Positions 22,345 through 30,732 of a stretch of 33,354 nucleotides of DNA are shown here, one piece after another; positions within the stretch are counted from its first letter, which is position 1, and every line of letters starts with the position of its first letter. A program made the position numbers and the translations under genes. Location: NCBI GenBank assembly GCA_903835235.1, contig CAILMF010000043.1:1-33354 (forward strand), given 5' to 3'. The DNA comes from an uncultured Rhodospirillales bacterium (GTDB lineage: Bacteria > Pseudomonadota > Alphaproteobacteria > Acetobacterales > Acetobacteraceae). Under the pieces are notes generated by a model. The model had not been told where the DNA came from, did not search any database, and was given only the letters and a program-made list of their open reading frames with translations.

Positions 22345-23133
22345 ATGTCCAACCGTCGCACCATGCTGATCACCGGCCTTGCCGCCACCGGCGCCCTGGG
22401 CGCCCCCGCCCAGGGCGCCACGCCGATGACATTTGTGCTGGTGCATGGCGCCTGGCACGGCGGCTGGTCCTGGAAGAAGGTGGCGCCGGGCCTGCGCGCC
22501 GCCGGCCATCAGGTCTTCACCCCAACCCTCACCGGCGTTGGTGAGCGGGCCCATCTGGGGCGGCCCGAGATCGACCTCGACGCGCATGTCCGCGACATCA
22601 CCGCGCTGCTGGAATTCGAGGATCTGCGCGACGTGGTGCTGGTGGGGCACAGCTATGCCGGCATGGTCATCACTGGCGTGGCCGCCGCCGCGCCGGAGCG
22701 GCTTGGCCAGTTGGTGTACCTTGACGCCTTCCTGCCAGAGCCGGGCAAGTGCCTGAACGACTACGTCCCGGGCTTCGTCGCGCAGTACGAGAAGGGGGTA
22801 CGCGAGCGCGGCGAGGGCTGGCGCCTCCCGTTCAACGACGCGCTCTCGCTGCGCGCCCTGGGCGTGACCGACCCGACCGATGTGGCCTGGATGACGCCGC
22901 GCATGACCGACCAACCCTACCGCACCTTCACCCAGGGCGTGCGGCCACAGCCCGCGGCGGCGCAGGCTCTGCGCCGCACCTACCTGCTCTCCTCCGAACG
23001 CCCGCACTACCTGGCCGCGGCGGAACGGGCGCGCCAGCAGGGCTTCCGGGTGCTGCACGTGCCGGGCGCCGGGCACGACGTCATGGTGACGCAACCGCGC
23101 GACCTCGTTGCCGCGCTGCTGGGGCTGGGGTAG
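22345..23133 (+). CDS. Exported alpha/beta hydrolase (EstC/methyl-esterase-like)
   Basis: A 262-residue enzyme. A signal peptide (MSNRRTMLITGLAATGALGA, then PAQGA) suggests export. The mature part has the oxyanion-strand VLVHGAWHGGWSWKKVAP, TPTLTGVGERAHLGRPEIDL, nucleophile elbow GHSYAG and catalytic His in GAGHDVMV. The pattern matches plant-esterase-like and EstC hydrolases acting on small esters. A GGAGG lies 10 nt before the ATG. The last 53 bp overlap the end of the di-heme enzyme gene on the other strand. The substrate is not known. Confidence 0.85.
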   Translation: MSNRRTMLITGLAATGALGAPAQGATPMTFVLVHGAWHGGWSWKKVAPGLRAAGHQVFTPTLTGVGERAHLGRPEIDLDAHVRDITALLEFEDLRDVVLVGHSYAGMVITGVAAAAPERLGQLVYLDAFLPEPGKCLNDYVPGFVAQYEKGVRERGEGWRLPFNDALSLRALGVTDPTDVAWMTPRMTDQPYRTFTQGVRPQPAAAQALRRTYLLSSERPHYLAAAERARQQGFRVLHVPGAGHDVMVTQPRDLVAALLGLG

Positions 23134-24313
23134 CCGCCAACACCTCCCGCCGCCGTACCCTCGCCGGGTGGCCCGCGGGCCAGGGGTCGGCGTAGGCCGG
23201 ATTGGTCAGGAAGCCCTGGTCGGTCAGGCTTTCCAGGAAGGCGACGAGGTCCGTCACCTCCCGCTGGCTCAGCCGGAAGCCGGGCAGGAAGGGGCTTTTC
23301 CACGGGTTGCGCGCGCCGTCGCCGGCCAGTGGCCCGCGCCGGATGCGGCGCCCGCCGGCGGCATAGTGGGCGATGACCTCGGGCAGTGTGGCGATGCTGC
23401 CGTCATGCATGTAGGGCGCGGTGACCGCGACGTTGCGCAGGCTGGGCGCGCGGAAATGGCCCATGTCGCGCGGCTCGCCGGTATGCTCGACCAGTCCTTC
23501 ACCGCCTGGCGGATAGCCGCCGTTCCGCCCGAGGTTGTAAAGCCCGGTGTTGTGGAAGCCGTATTCCGCCAACGGCTTGCGCTGGTGCGCCACGCTGTCG
23601 GTGAAATGCGGCCCGCCATGGCAGTGGAAACATTCCAGTCGCTCGCTGAAGAACAGCGCCTCGCCACGCTTCGCTGCCGGGGAGATGGCGTTGGCCTGGC
23701 CGCCCTGGCGATAGCGGTCATAGGGCGCATCGGCCGAGATCAGCGCGCGCTGAAAGGCGGCCAGCGCCCGGGTGATGCCGGCCAAGTCGATGCCACCAGC
23801 CGGAAAGGCCGCGGCGAACAGCGCGGGGTAGTCGGCATCGGCCGCCAGGCGGGCCAGCATTTCCGCTTGTTGTCCAGCCAGGCCCATCTCCACCGGGGCT
23901 TCGCCGAACAGCGGCAGCAGCGCCTGATGCTCCAGCCGCGTCACCAGCGGGTTGGCCCAAGTCAGCACCGGCTGGTAGCCGACATTGGCCAGCATCATGG
24001 CGCTCCGCGGATGCGCTTCCCCGGTGACGCCGATGGGATGCGCCCGACCATCGGTGAAGGCCAGGCGCTGGGCGTGGCAGGTGCTGCAGGCCACCGTGCC
24101 ATCGGCGGAAAGGCGGCCATCGTAGAACAGCCGCCGGCCGAGTTCGACCTTGGCTGCGCTCATCGGATTGTCGGCCGGCACCAGCGGCGGCGGCAACCAG
24201 GCGGGCAACTGCCAGCGCCAGCCCGGTGCCTCCCCCCTGGCCATGGCCAGGGGCAGCAGCAGCAGGCCGGCCAACAGCATCGCCGCCAGCCACAAAAGCC
24301 TGCTAGCGGGCAC
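23081..24313 (-). CDS. mbnH: Di-heme enzyme MbnH (MauG/cytochrome c peroxidase family)
   Basis: A 410-residue periplasmic protein with signal peptide (LLWLAAMLLAGLLLLPLAMA) and two c-type heme sites, CSTCH (76-80) and CFHCH (228-232). MauG/CcpA landmarks include ELGRRLFYDGRLSADGTVAC, FTDGRAHPIG, and FRAPSLRNVAVTAPYMHDG near the C-terminus. Encoded directly after MbnP, it belongs to the MbnH group, shown elsewhere to oxidise a tryptophan of MbnP to kynurenine. The GTG start at 24313 overlaps the MbnP end by 11 nt; an ATG at 24280 is possible. Its 3' end overlaps the hydrolase gene by 53 bp. Confidence 0.88.
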   Translation of the reverse strand: MPASRLLWLAAMLLAGLLLLPLAMARGEAPGWRWQLPAWLPPPLVPADNPMSAAKVELGRRLFYDGRLSADGTVACSTCHAQRLAFTDGRAHPIGVTGEAHPRSAMMLANVGYQPVLTWANPLVTRLEHQALLPLFGEAPVEMGLAGQQAEMLARLAADADYPALFAAAFPAGGIDLAGITRALAAFQRALISADAPYDRYRQGGQANAISPAAKRGEALFFSERLECFHCHGGPHFTDSVAHQRKPLAEYGFHNTGLYNLGRNGGYPPGGEGLVEHTGEPRDMGHFRAPSLRNVAVTAPYMHDGSIATLPEVIAHYAAGGRRIRRGPLAGDGARNPWKSPFLPGFRLSQREVTDLVAFLESLTDQGFLTNPAYADPWPAGHPARVRRREVLAATPAPAARQRGRAVASP

Positions 24314-25196
24314 GGAAGAAGCGCTGGCCCGAGCTGGCTCGGCCGCCGAAGGCGAGGCCGAGATTCTGCATCAGCGGGTCGCAGTCACCGTCATTGGGAG
24401 ACGACATGCAGCCGGCCGGGGTGTTGGGCTGGTTGACCTCCAGGTTAACCCCTTCCAGCAGCGCCCGCATGTCCGCCACCACCACGTCGCGGGCCGGGTC
24501 GAAGCCGGCCAGTTCCACCGCGGCACGGTTGGGGTTGCGGCAGTCGCCGCTGGGTGGCGTGCCCGGCGCGCACATGGTGCTGCCGATATGCACCGCGAAG
24601 CCCAGCCGATGGCTGCCGGCCATATCGCCGAAGCGTGGCGACTCCCCGGCCCGCACCGTCTGCGGCCGGCCGGCCGAGGCAAGGTCGATGCGCAGGAATT
24701 TGTATCCGCCCTGCCAACTCCAGAACAGCGAGCCAAGGTTGAGCGGCGACGCCGCTACCGTGGCATCCGCATGGTTCAGTGCGGCCGGCACGCCCAGCGT
24801 GAAGCGCAGGCCACGATAGCTGCCGGCCGGCACCGTGCCGCGGATACTGTCGTTGGTTTCCACCGTGCCGGTCAGGCAGGGGCCGCTGCGGTTCTCGAAA
24901 TCCAGCAGCGCCACATCGGCGTGCTGCCACACGCCGTCCTGCGCCAGCGTCACCGGCACGGCGCGGCCGGCGGTGTCGATCAGTTCTAGCCCCGAGACAT
25001 AGAAGCGGAAGTCCGACGGCGTGGCGCGCGACGCCCGGGCGCCGAGGCCGGCATAGCTCTGCCCGCAGGCAAAGGGCTGGTCGCCCACCATGCCGGCGAA
25101 GCGGATGGTCACCGGCTGCGGGTCCGCCGCCAGGGCGGGGCCGGCGAGACAGCCGGCCAGCAGCAGGCTGCCGAGCCAAGTGCGGAACTGTGTCAT
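24303..25196 (-). CDS. mbnP: MbnP copper-binding protein (four-Cys 'metallo-mystery pair')
   Basis: A 297-residue exported protein. The N-terminus has both a possible lipobox (LLAGC, Cys16) and a signal peptidase I site after ALAA. Landmarks are VTIRFAGMVGDQPFACGQSY, DFRFYVSGLELID, LDFEN...C, LGSLFWSWQGGYKFLRIDL, and cysteine pairs TMC...GDC (209, 219) and GCMSSPNDGDC (263, 272). In Methylosinus the partner di-heme enzyme converts one Trp of MbnP to kynurenine, creating a Cu(I) site. Trp159 or Trp161 here would be candidates. The start at 25196 has an AAGGAG 9 nt upstream, immediately after the PCuAC stop. Copper delivery or storage is the inferred role. Confidence 0.88.
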   Translation of the reverse strand: MTQFRTWLGSLLLAGCLAGPALAADPQPVTIRFAGMVGDQPFACGQSYAGLGARASRATPSDFRFYVSGLELIDTAGRAVPVTLAQDGVWQHADVALLDFENRSGPCLTGTVETNDSIRGTVPAGSYRGLRFTLGVPAALNHADATVAASPLNLGSLFWSWQGGYKFLRIDLASAGRPQTVRAGESPRFGDMAGSHRLGFAVHIGSTMCAPGTPPSGDCRNPNRAAVELAGFDPARDVVVADMRALLEGVNLEVNQPNTPAGCMSSPNDGDCDPLMQNLGLAFGGRASSGQRFFRAR

Positions 25197-25210
25197 GCGC
25201 GGCATCTCCT

Positions 25211-25678
25211 TCAATGCATGCCGCCACCGGGCGCCATGGCGCCAGGGCCCATCACCCGCACCTGCACGATGCGTTCGCCAGCCTGGGCGAAGCGCAGTGT
25301 CAGCGGAAAGCTCTCGCCTTCCTTCAGCGGCTGCACCAGGCCGATCAGCATCACGTGCAGGCCGGAGGGTTGCAGCACCGTCGGCGTGCCAGGATCGACC
25401 TCGATCGCCTGCACCTGGCGCATGCGCATGACGCCGTTGTCCATCAGGTGGGTGTGCAACTCCACCGTGCGCGCTACCGGCGAGGCAGCGCTGACCAGCC
25501 GGTCTGCGCTGGTGCCGTGGTTGGCGATGGTGAGGTAGGCGGCGCCATTGGCGGCGCTTCCGGCGCTGGCCCGCGCCCAGGGTTGCTGCACCTGGATGCC
25601 GCCGGCCGGCGTATGCTGCGCGGCTGCGGGCGCAGCCAATAGGGTCAACGCCAGGGCGCGTCGAGTGATGATGGGCAT
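25211..25678 (-). CDS. PCuAC copper chaperone
   Basis: A 155-residue periplasmic copper(I) chaperone. A signal peptide (MPIITRRALALTLLAAPAAA) precedes the cupredoxin-like fold with PWARASAGSAANGAAYLTI. The metal motif H-x10-M-x21-H-x-M is complete: His75, Met86, His108, Met110. PCuAC hands copper to the Cu-A or Cu-B site of cytochrome oxidase together with SCO1, which is encoded just upstream. ATG 25678 is chosen because GAGGAA precedes it; an ATG at 25693 is possible. The end is Met/His/Gly-rich (MGPGAMAPGGGMH), which may add copper ligands. Confidence 0.92.
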   Translation of the reverse strand: MPIITRRALALTLLAAPAAAQHTPAGGIQVQQPWARASAGSAANGAAYLTIANHGTSADRLVSAASPVARTVELHTHLMDNGVMRMRQVQAIEVDPGTPTVLQPSGLHVMLIGLVQPLKEGESFPLTLRFAQAGERIVQVRVMGPGAMAPGGGMH

Positions 25679-25705
25679 GGTTGGTTTCCTCATGAGTGGG
25701 ATTGA

Positions 25706-26353
25706 TCAGGATGCAGATGGGGTCGCGAGCGAGGCGCGGAGCCGGGCCAGGATCACCTCCGGCGTGACATTGGAGGTGAACAGCAGGCGCGGCCGGCCCT
25801 CGGGTCCGAGCAGGTAGAGGAAGGCGCTGTGATCCATCAGGTAGTCATCCGGACCACGGCCTTCGGCGCGCCTTTCGTAGAAGACCCGGTAGTTTCGGGC
25901 AGCCAGGGCAATCTGCTCCGCGCTGCCGGTGAGGCCCTGGATCGCCGGGTGGAACAGCGTGGTGTAGTCGCGCAGCACCGCCGGCGTATCGCGCTCTGGG
26001 TCGATGGTGATGAACAGCGCGGCGACGCGGGCGCGTTCTGCCTCGCCGAGCCCGTCAAGCGCGGTGGCAACCTTGGCCAACTCGGTCGGACAGACATCCG
26101 GGCAGTAGCGGTAGCCGAAGAACATCAGCACGAAACGGCCGCGATAACTGGCCAGGGTCACTGGCTGGCCGTTGGGACCCACCAAGGTGAAGTCGCCACC
26201 GATGCCGAGTGCCGCGGTGGCGGCAATTTCGCCGCGGTCGGCCGCAAGCATCGGTGGGGGTGGGGCGCGGAACTCCCACCCGGTCAGCAGTGCTCCGGCG
26301 CCTGCCATGACCAGGCATAGGGGCAGCACGGCTCGGGTCAGATGCAATGTCAT
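25706..26353 (-). CDS. SCO1/SenC family copper-dependent thiol-redox protein
   Basis: A 215-residue membrane-anchored protein. It has an N-terminal hydrophobic segment (residues 6-25), then a thioredoxin fold: VLMFFGYRYCPDVCPTELAK with Cys84 and Cys88, FITIDPERDTPAVLRDYTTL, and His175 in DYLMDHSAFLYLL. These are the copper/redox ligands of SCO proteins that assemble the CuA centre of cytochrome oxidase. The ATG overlaps the stop of the DJ-1 gene (ATGA). PCuAC follows 27 nt downstream, its usual partner. Confidence 0.92.
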   Translation of the reverse strand: MTLHLTRAVLPLCLVMAGAGALLTGWEFRAPPPPMLAADRGEIAATAALGIGGDFTLVGPNGQPVTLASYRGRFVLMFFGYRYCPDVCPTELAKVATALDGLGEAERARVAALFITIDPERDTPAVLRDYTTLFHPAIQGLTGSAEQIALAARNYRVFYERRAEGRGPDDYLMDHSAFLYLLGPEGRPRLLFTSNVTPEVILARLRASLATPSAS

Positions 26354-27183
26354 CGCCGAGCCATGGCCGCCGCACCTGCGGCCTCGCGCAGCTCGGCGGT
26401 GAAGCCGGCGAACATCTCGGTGATCAGCCTGGTCGCCTCGATGGGCGCCTTGGCCGGCGAGCCGGCGTCGAAGGGCGGCTGCGGGTCGTACTCCGCGGTC
26501 AGCTGCACCGCCTTGGCGTAGAAGTCGTCGCGCAGCGCCGCCACCATGCGCAGGCCGAAGTCGATGCCCGCCGTGACGCCGCCGCCGGTGACGCGGTTGC
26601 GGTCGAACACCACGCGCTCGGCCACCGGGATGGCACCGACCGCGCCCAGCATGTCGCGCGTCACCCAATGCGAGGTGGCCCGGTAGCCATGCAGCAACCC
26701 GGCGGCGCCGAGCAGGATGGTGCCGGTGCAGACCCCGGTCACCCAGCCCGCCTTCGCCCCGCGCGAAGCGAGGAAGTCGAGCGTCGCGTCGTCGCGGATG
26801 GCGGCCAGCGTGCCGGTGGAGCCGCCGGGCACGCAGATCAGCGTCAGTTGCTCGGGGCATTCCGCGAAGGTGGTGTCGGGCAGCACCGTCAGCCCGGTAT
26901 CGGTGACAATGGGCTCCCGGGTCTTCGCCACCAGCCGCACGGTGGCGCCCATCAAACCGCGCAACATGTTGTGCGGCCCAACGAAGTCGAGCGCCGTGCA
27001 GCCGGGGTAGAGCAGGAAGGCGATGTCCTCCGGTCCTTTGGCCGGGGCCAGCATGGCCATCATCGCATCATGGTCATGCGCTGCCGGGGGGCTTTCCCCT
27101 CGGGCCGTCGCTTCCGCGACGGCCCCCACGGCAAGCAGCGCCGCCAGCGCGGCGCGACGGGTAGTCTCGGAATCCTCGATCAT
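26350..27183 (-). CDS. Exported DJ-1/PfpI family protein, isonitrile-hydratase-like
   Basis: A 277-residue protein of the class I glutamine amidotransferase-like/DJ-1 superfamily. The catalytic-type Cys152 lies in the nucleophile elbow GVCTGTILLGAAGLL, followed by ATSHW, as in isonitrile hydratases. FLLYPGCTALDFVGPHNML marks the first strand and acid. Unusually it carries a Tat-like signal (ETTRRAALAALLAVGAVA) and then a short His/Met/Asp-rich segment AHDHDAMMAML, so it should act outside the cytoplasm. It is encoded between a TonB-dependent receptor and SCO1. Hydration of an isonitrile metallophore is a possible role but is inference only. Confidence 0.8.
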   Translation of the reverse strand: MIEDSETTRRAALAALLAVGAVAEATARGESPPAAHDHDAMMAMLAPAKGPEDIAFLLYPGCTALDFVGPHNMLRGLMGATVRLVAKTREPIVTDTGLTVLPDTTFAECPEQLTLICVPGGSTGTLAAIRDDATLDFLASRGAKAGWVTGVCTGTILLGAAGLLHGYRATSHWVTRDMLGAVGAIPVAERVVFDRNRVTGGGVTAGIDFGLRMVAALRDDFYAKAVQLTAEYDPQPPFDAGSPAKAPIEATRLITEMFAGFTAELREAAGAAAMARR

Positions 27184-27199
27184 CGTGCCGCGCCCTTGC

Positions 27200-29350
27200 T
27201 TAGAACCGGACCGAGGCGGTGAGGAAGACCTCACGCCCCGCGCCCGGGGCCACCGCGTTGTTCAGGTAGGAGAACGGGATGACGTAGCGCTGGTTACCCA
27301 GGTTGCGGCCGTTCAGCGCCAGCCGTACCGGGCCGATGCTGTGGCTGATCATGGCGTCGATGGTGGTGTAGCCCTTGGTGCGGACCGGGTTGGCCGTGTC
27401 GGAGGTGGGCGCGCCCGCCACCGCGGTGATGCCGGCACCAAGGGTCAGCCCGTCCAGCCATTCCGGCCCGACCCCGGTGAAGCGGTAGGCGGCCCAGCCG
27501 CGCGCCGCGTTGCGCGGTACCAGGCGCAGCGGCGTGCCCTTGGTGATGATGCTGTCCTGCACCGTCTCGGCCACCGTATGCGCGAAGCTGCCCAGCACCG
27601 AGAGGTTGCTGTTGGGCTGCCACAGCAGATCCAGGTCCACGCCGCGCGACCGCTGCTGGCCGATCTGCCGGTTGCCACCAGCGGCCAGGTCGAAATAGGC
27701 CACGTTGCGGCGCTCGATCTCGAACCAGGCGAGATTGCCGGTGATGCCGAAGGGCAGTTGCACCTTCACCCCGGCTTCCAACTGCTCGCTGAGTTCGGGC
27801 CGCGGCCGGTTGACGAAGCCGGAGAAGGCGTAGCCGCCCGGCGAACGGATGCCACTGCCCCAGCCGATGAAGGGCGTGACGCCCGGCAGCACGTCGACAC
27901 CCAGCCCGACCCGCGGGGTCACGCGCGTGGTCTCGGCGGTGGTGCGCGTGGCGCCGTCCGGCCGGCTGGTGATGTCGAGGTCGGTGACGCGCACCGCACC
28001 CAGCAAGTGCACCCGGTCCCAGGCGGTGACCTGGTCCTGCACGAAGCCGGCGACGGTGCGGTAGGTGTTCCGCGTCACCGGCACCGCGGGCTGCACGAAC
28101 GGCGTGTTCGCCGGCGCCGCGAAGTCGAACAGGTCGGCGAAGGCGAAGCCGATGCCGCCATTGTCGGTGGTGCGGTCGTAGTCGATGCCGGTGAGGACGG
28201 TATGCTTCACCGGCCCGGTGGTGAAGCGCGCCTGCAATGTCGGTAGGGCGGAAAGCTGCGTGATGTCCTGCTGCAGGTAGGCGTTGTAGCGGAAATAGGT
28301 GCTGCCGTTCACCGGGTAACCGAAGGCGGCGGCGGCCGGGCCGAACTGGAACTGCGCCTGCTGCTCGATGTTGCTGACCGCGTACTGGCCGGCGAAGCGC
28401 AGCGTGAAGATGTCGTTGATCTTATGCTCGAACAGGGCGCGGACGCCGTTGCGCTGGGAAACCGTGCGCGGCACGTTGGCGCCGTTGGCGTTGACGAAGC
28501 GGTCGAAGCCAAAGCGCGTCCCGCGCATCTGCTCGGGCGGCAGGCCCGGATAGTCATTGGCCCGACGCTCGGAGAAGAAAGCCTGGACGGTCAGGCTGGT
28601 TTGGTCGTTGCGGATGGTGAGCGCGGGCTGGACGTTGTAGCCGTCGGTCCGCAGGTTGGAGATGTAGCTGCGGCTGTGCAGTTGTTCCCCCTGCATCCGC
28701 ACGATGAACTGGGTGCCGCCTACAGTGGCCGCCACCTGGTTCACGTCGAAGAAGCCGTTGCGGTAGCCATTGGGGCCAAGCCGAACGCCGGCCTCGTAGC
28801 TGTTGGTGGGTGACGGCTGGCGCGAGACGATGTTGACCAGGCCGCCATGGCCACCGCCCTGCCCGCCGCCGAACAGCGAACCGGACGGCCCCTTAAGAAC
28901 CTCGATCCGCTCGACCCCGAGCAAGCTCTGGGACAGGCCCAGGTCGAAGTAGCTCGGCAGCCCGTCGCGGTAGATTTCCGCCTGGAAGCCGCGCACCAGC
29001 GTGTTGAGGTTCTGGTTCAGGAACAGCGGACTCTCGGGAACAACGCCGGGGGCGTTGCGCAGCGCGTCTTCCAGCGTGCGCGCGCCCTGCTCCTCCAGCA
29101 GGCGGTGATTCAGCACGGTGACGGATTGCGGTATCTCGCGCAGCGGCGTGTCGGTGCGGGTGGCCGAGGAGGAGGTGAGCGCCTGGTAGCCGCGGATCGG
29201 GCCGACCTGGTCGCGTTCCTCGACGGGGCGGGCCTCGACCCTCGCTTCCGGCAGGGTGATGGGGGCAGCCGGCGCTTGAGCCAGGGCATGGGCGGCAGGC
29301 AAGGCGGTGCTGATGGCGCCCAGTAACAGGGCGCGGGCGGTGGGTGACAT
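27200..29350 (-). CDS. TonB-dependent outer-membrane receptor (siderophore-receptor type)
   Basis: A 716-residue receptor. The signal peptide (MSPTARALLLGAISTALPAA HALAQ) precedes a plug domain at about 50-190: REIPQSVTVLNHRLLEEQGA, RTLEDALRNAPGVV, RIEVLKGPSGSLFGGG and GGLVNIVSRQPSP. The beta-barrel follows and ends in the usual aromatic FLTASVRF. The layout matches the TonB-dependent siderophore receptor group (FhuA/FoxA-like). In this operon the ligand is more likely a copper complex or other metallophore, but the sequence does not show it. An AGGAG lies 6 nt before the ATG. Confidence 0.92.
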   Translation of the reverse strand: MSPTARALLLGAISTALPAAHALAQAPAAPITLPEARVEARPVEERDQVGPIRGYQALTSSSATRTDTPLREIPQSVTVLNHRLLEEQGARTLEDALRNAPGVVPESPLFLNQNLNTLVRGFQAEIYRDGLPSYFDLGLSQSLLGVERIEVLKGPSGSLFGGGQGGGHGGLVNIVSRQPSPTNSYEAGVRLGPNGYRNGFFDVNQVAATVGGTQFIVRMQGEQLHSRSYISNLRTDGYNVQPALTIRNDQTSLTVQAFFSERRANDYPGLPPEQMRGTRFGFDRFVNANGANVPRTVSQRNGVRALFEHKINDIFTLRFAGQYAVSNIEQQAQFQFGPAAAAFGYPVNGSTYFRYNAYLQQDITQLSALPTLQARFTTGPVKHTVLTGIDYDRTTDNGGIGFAFADLFDFAAPANTPFVQPAVPVTRNTYRTVAGFVQDQVTAWDRVHLLGAVRVTDLDITSRPDGATRTTAETTRVTPRVGLGVDVLPGVTPFIGWGSGIRSPGGYAFSGFVNRPRPELSEQLEAGVKVQLPFGITGNLAWFEIERRNVAYFDLAAGGNRQIGQQRSRGVDLDLLWQPNSNLSVLGSFAHTVAETVQDSIITKGTPLRLVPRNAARGWAAYRFTGVGPEWLDGLTLGAGITAVAGAPTSDTANPVRTKGYTTIDAMISHSIGPVRLALNGRNLGNQRYVIPFSYLNNAVAPGAGREVFLTASVRF

Positions 29351-29408
29351 GGGTCTCTCCTGACAATGCTGTTGGTTGGCCCAGGGGTGGGCCGGTGGTC
29401 GGGCAGCG

Positions 29409-29783
29409 TCAGGCGAAGGGTGGGGCTCTCGGTTGTTGGGGCGGCGCGCGCGCCGGGGCCACGGGTTGGCCGGCAGGCCAGGGCGGCTGTTGCGGCAACG
29501 ACCAGGCGATGGGCGCCGAGATGGCAAGCGGCGGCTCGGGCGGCAGCGCCACGGGCAACTGGCAGGCCGGGCACCCCGCGGCCTTGCTGGCCGTGGCGGG
29601 CGGCGCTTCCGGGTCCAGCGCCGGCAGGGTGATGGTGCCGCGGCCCTCGGCGCCGCATATCTCGATGGTCAACGGCGCCACCGCCGCGGCAGCCCGGTGC
29701 GCCAGCGCGAAGCAATGCGCGAAGACCAGCAGCCACTGGAACAGCAGCAACCAGGCCAACAGGGGGGCCAGGCGGCGCGTCAT
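29409..29783 (-). CDS. DUF2946-type protein (copy 1)
   Basis: A 124-residue protein. An N-terminal hydrophobic helix (LAPLLAWLLLFQWLLVFAHC) is followed by LTIEICGAEGRG and a GCPACQLP motif, then a Pro/Ala-rich tail ending RAPPQQPRAPPFA. DUF2946 proteins share this Ile-Cys...Cys-x2-Cys pattern and are often encoded with TonB-dependent and copper genes. Metal binding through the cysteines is inferred. The start overlaps the TonB stop by 4 nt. A related protein is encoded at 31744-32103. Confidence 0.75.
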   Translation of the reverse strand: MTRRLAPLLAWLLLFQWLLVFAHCFALAHRAAAAVAPLTIEICGAEGRGTITLPALDPEAPPATASKAAGCPACQLPVALPPEPPLAISAPIAWSLPQQPPWPAGQPVAPARAPPQQPRAPPFA

Positions 29784-30718
29784 CGGGTCAGCCGATAGGT
29801 GATGGGGACGACGAACTCGACCGCATCGCCCGGGATGCTGTCGGGTGGCGCAGGAAAGGGGGCAGCGCGGCGCAACATGGCCCGGCTCGCCTCGACGAAG
29901 AGCGCGTCGCCCTCCTGCTCCACCACGCTCACCTGCAGCAACTCGCCCTGGCGGTTCAGCCGCACCCGCAGTTGCACGCGGCCTTCCAGCCCCTGCTGCC
30001 GCGCCTCGTAGGGGTAGCGATGGTGGCGTTGCAGCCAGGCGAACAGCGCGCGGGCATAGGCGGGGTCGTGCAGCAGTGGGTTGGTGGGCGGCGGCGGCAC
30101 GGGGGCGGCGGCGGGCTGCGGTGCCGCCCGCAGTTCTGCAGGGCCGGCCGTAGCGGCTTCGGCGCGGTGCGCGCGGGCCGGGGTGGCCCTGGCGGGTTGC
30201 CGCGGCGGGGGCGGCGGAGGTGGCGCGGCAACCGGCAAGGGCGGAGGCGGCGCCGTGGCGACCTGGACCAAGGGCTCGGCCGGTTGCACCGGTGGCTCCG
30301 GCGTCGGCTCGGGCGGCAGCTGCGGCAGCGGCTCGGCCGCGGCCAGGGGCGGCGCCGGCGCTGGTTCCGGCGGGGCAAGCGGCGGCGGTTCAGGCAGCCG
30401 CTCGGGCATGGGTTCGGGCAGCGCGGTCGGCAGCGGTGGCGGCGCCGGTTCGGGCAGCGCCATCGTCAGCGGCTGCGGCAGTGCAGGCTCCGGCAAAGCA
30501 GCCTCTGGTTCGGCTGCCGGCTCGGCCGCCGCACCGCTCGCGGCTTCCGGCTCCAGGGCCAATTCCACCACCCAGGGGTCGGCCGGCGGGCTTGGGCGGA
30601 GCAAAGGCACAGCCAGCACCAGGCCAGCCAGCACGGCGCCGTGCAGCAGCACCGAGGCGCTGGCCGCACCGCCCAGCCGGGCCCGCCGCGGAGGCTCAGG
30701 CAGCAGCCGCTCCACCAT
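29780..30718 (-). CDS. tonB: TonB energy transducer
   Basis: A 312-residue TonB protein. A cytoplasmic N-terminus is followed by one membrane span (SVLLHGAVLAGLVLAVPLL, about 21-39). A very long Pro/Glu/Ala-rich spacer (about 45-235, with repeats like LPEPxPxPLP) crosses the periplasm. The C-terminal TonB domain is HRYPYEARQQGLEGRVQLRV ... LNRQGELLQVSVVEQEGDAL ... ASRAMLRRAAPFPAPP. It powers the receptor downstream. No exbB/exbD genes are in the window. The start at 30718 removes an out-of-frame extension. Confidence 0.9.
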   Translation of the reverse strand: MVERLLPEPPRRARLGGAASASVLLHGAVLAGLVLAVPLLRPSPPADPWVVELALEPEAASGAAAEPAAEPEAALPEPALPQPLTMALPEPAPPPLPTALPEPMPERLPEPPPLAPPEPAPAPPLAAAEPLPQLPPEPTPEPPVQPAEPLVQVATAPPPPLPVAAPPPPPPPRQPARATPARAHRAEAATAGPAELRAAPQPAAAPVPPPPTNPLLHDPAYARALFAWLQRHHRYPYEARQQGLEGRVQLRVRLNRQGELLQVSVVEQEGDALFVEASRAMLRRAAPFPAPPDSIPGDAVEFVVPITYRLTR

Positions 30719-30732
30719 GCCGGCCGTACCGC

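Noticed and set aside
27023-28246. 407-codon plus-strand frame
   Set aside because: Antisense to the TonB-dependent receptor and the start of the DJ-1 gene; typical high-GC shadow.
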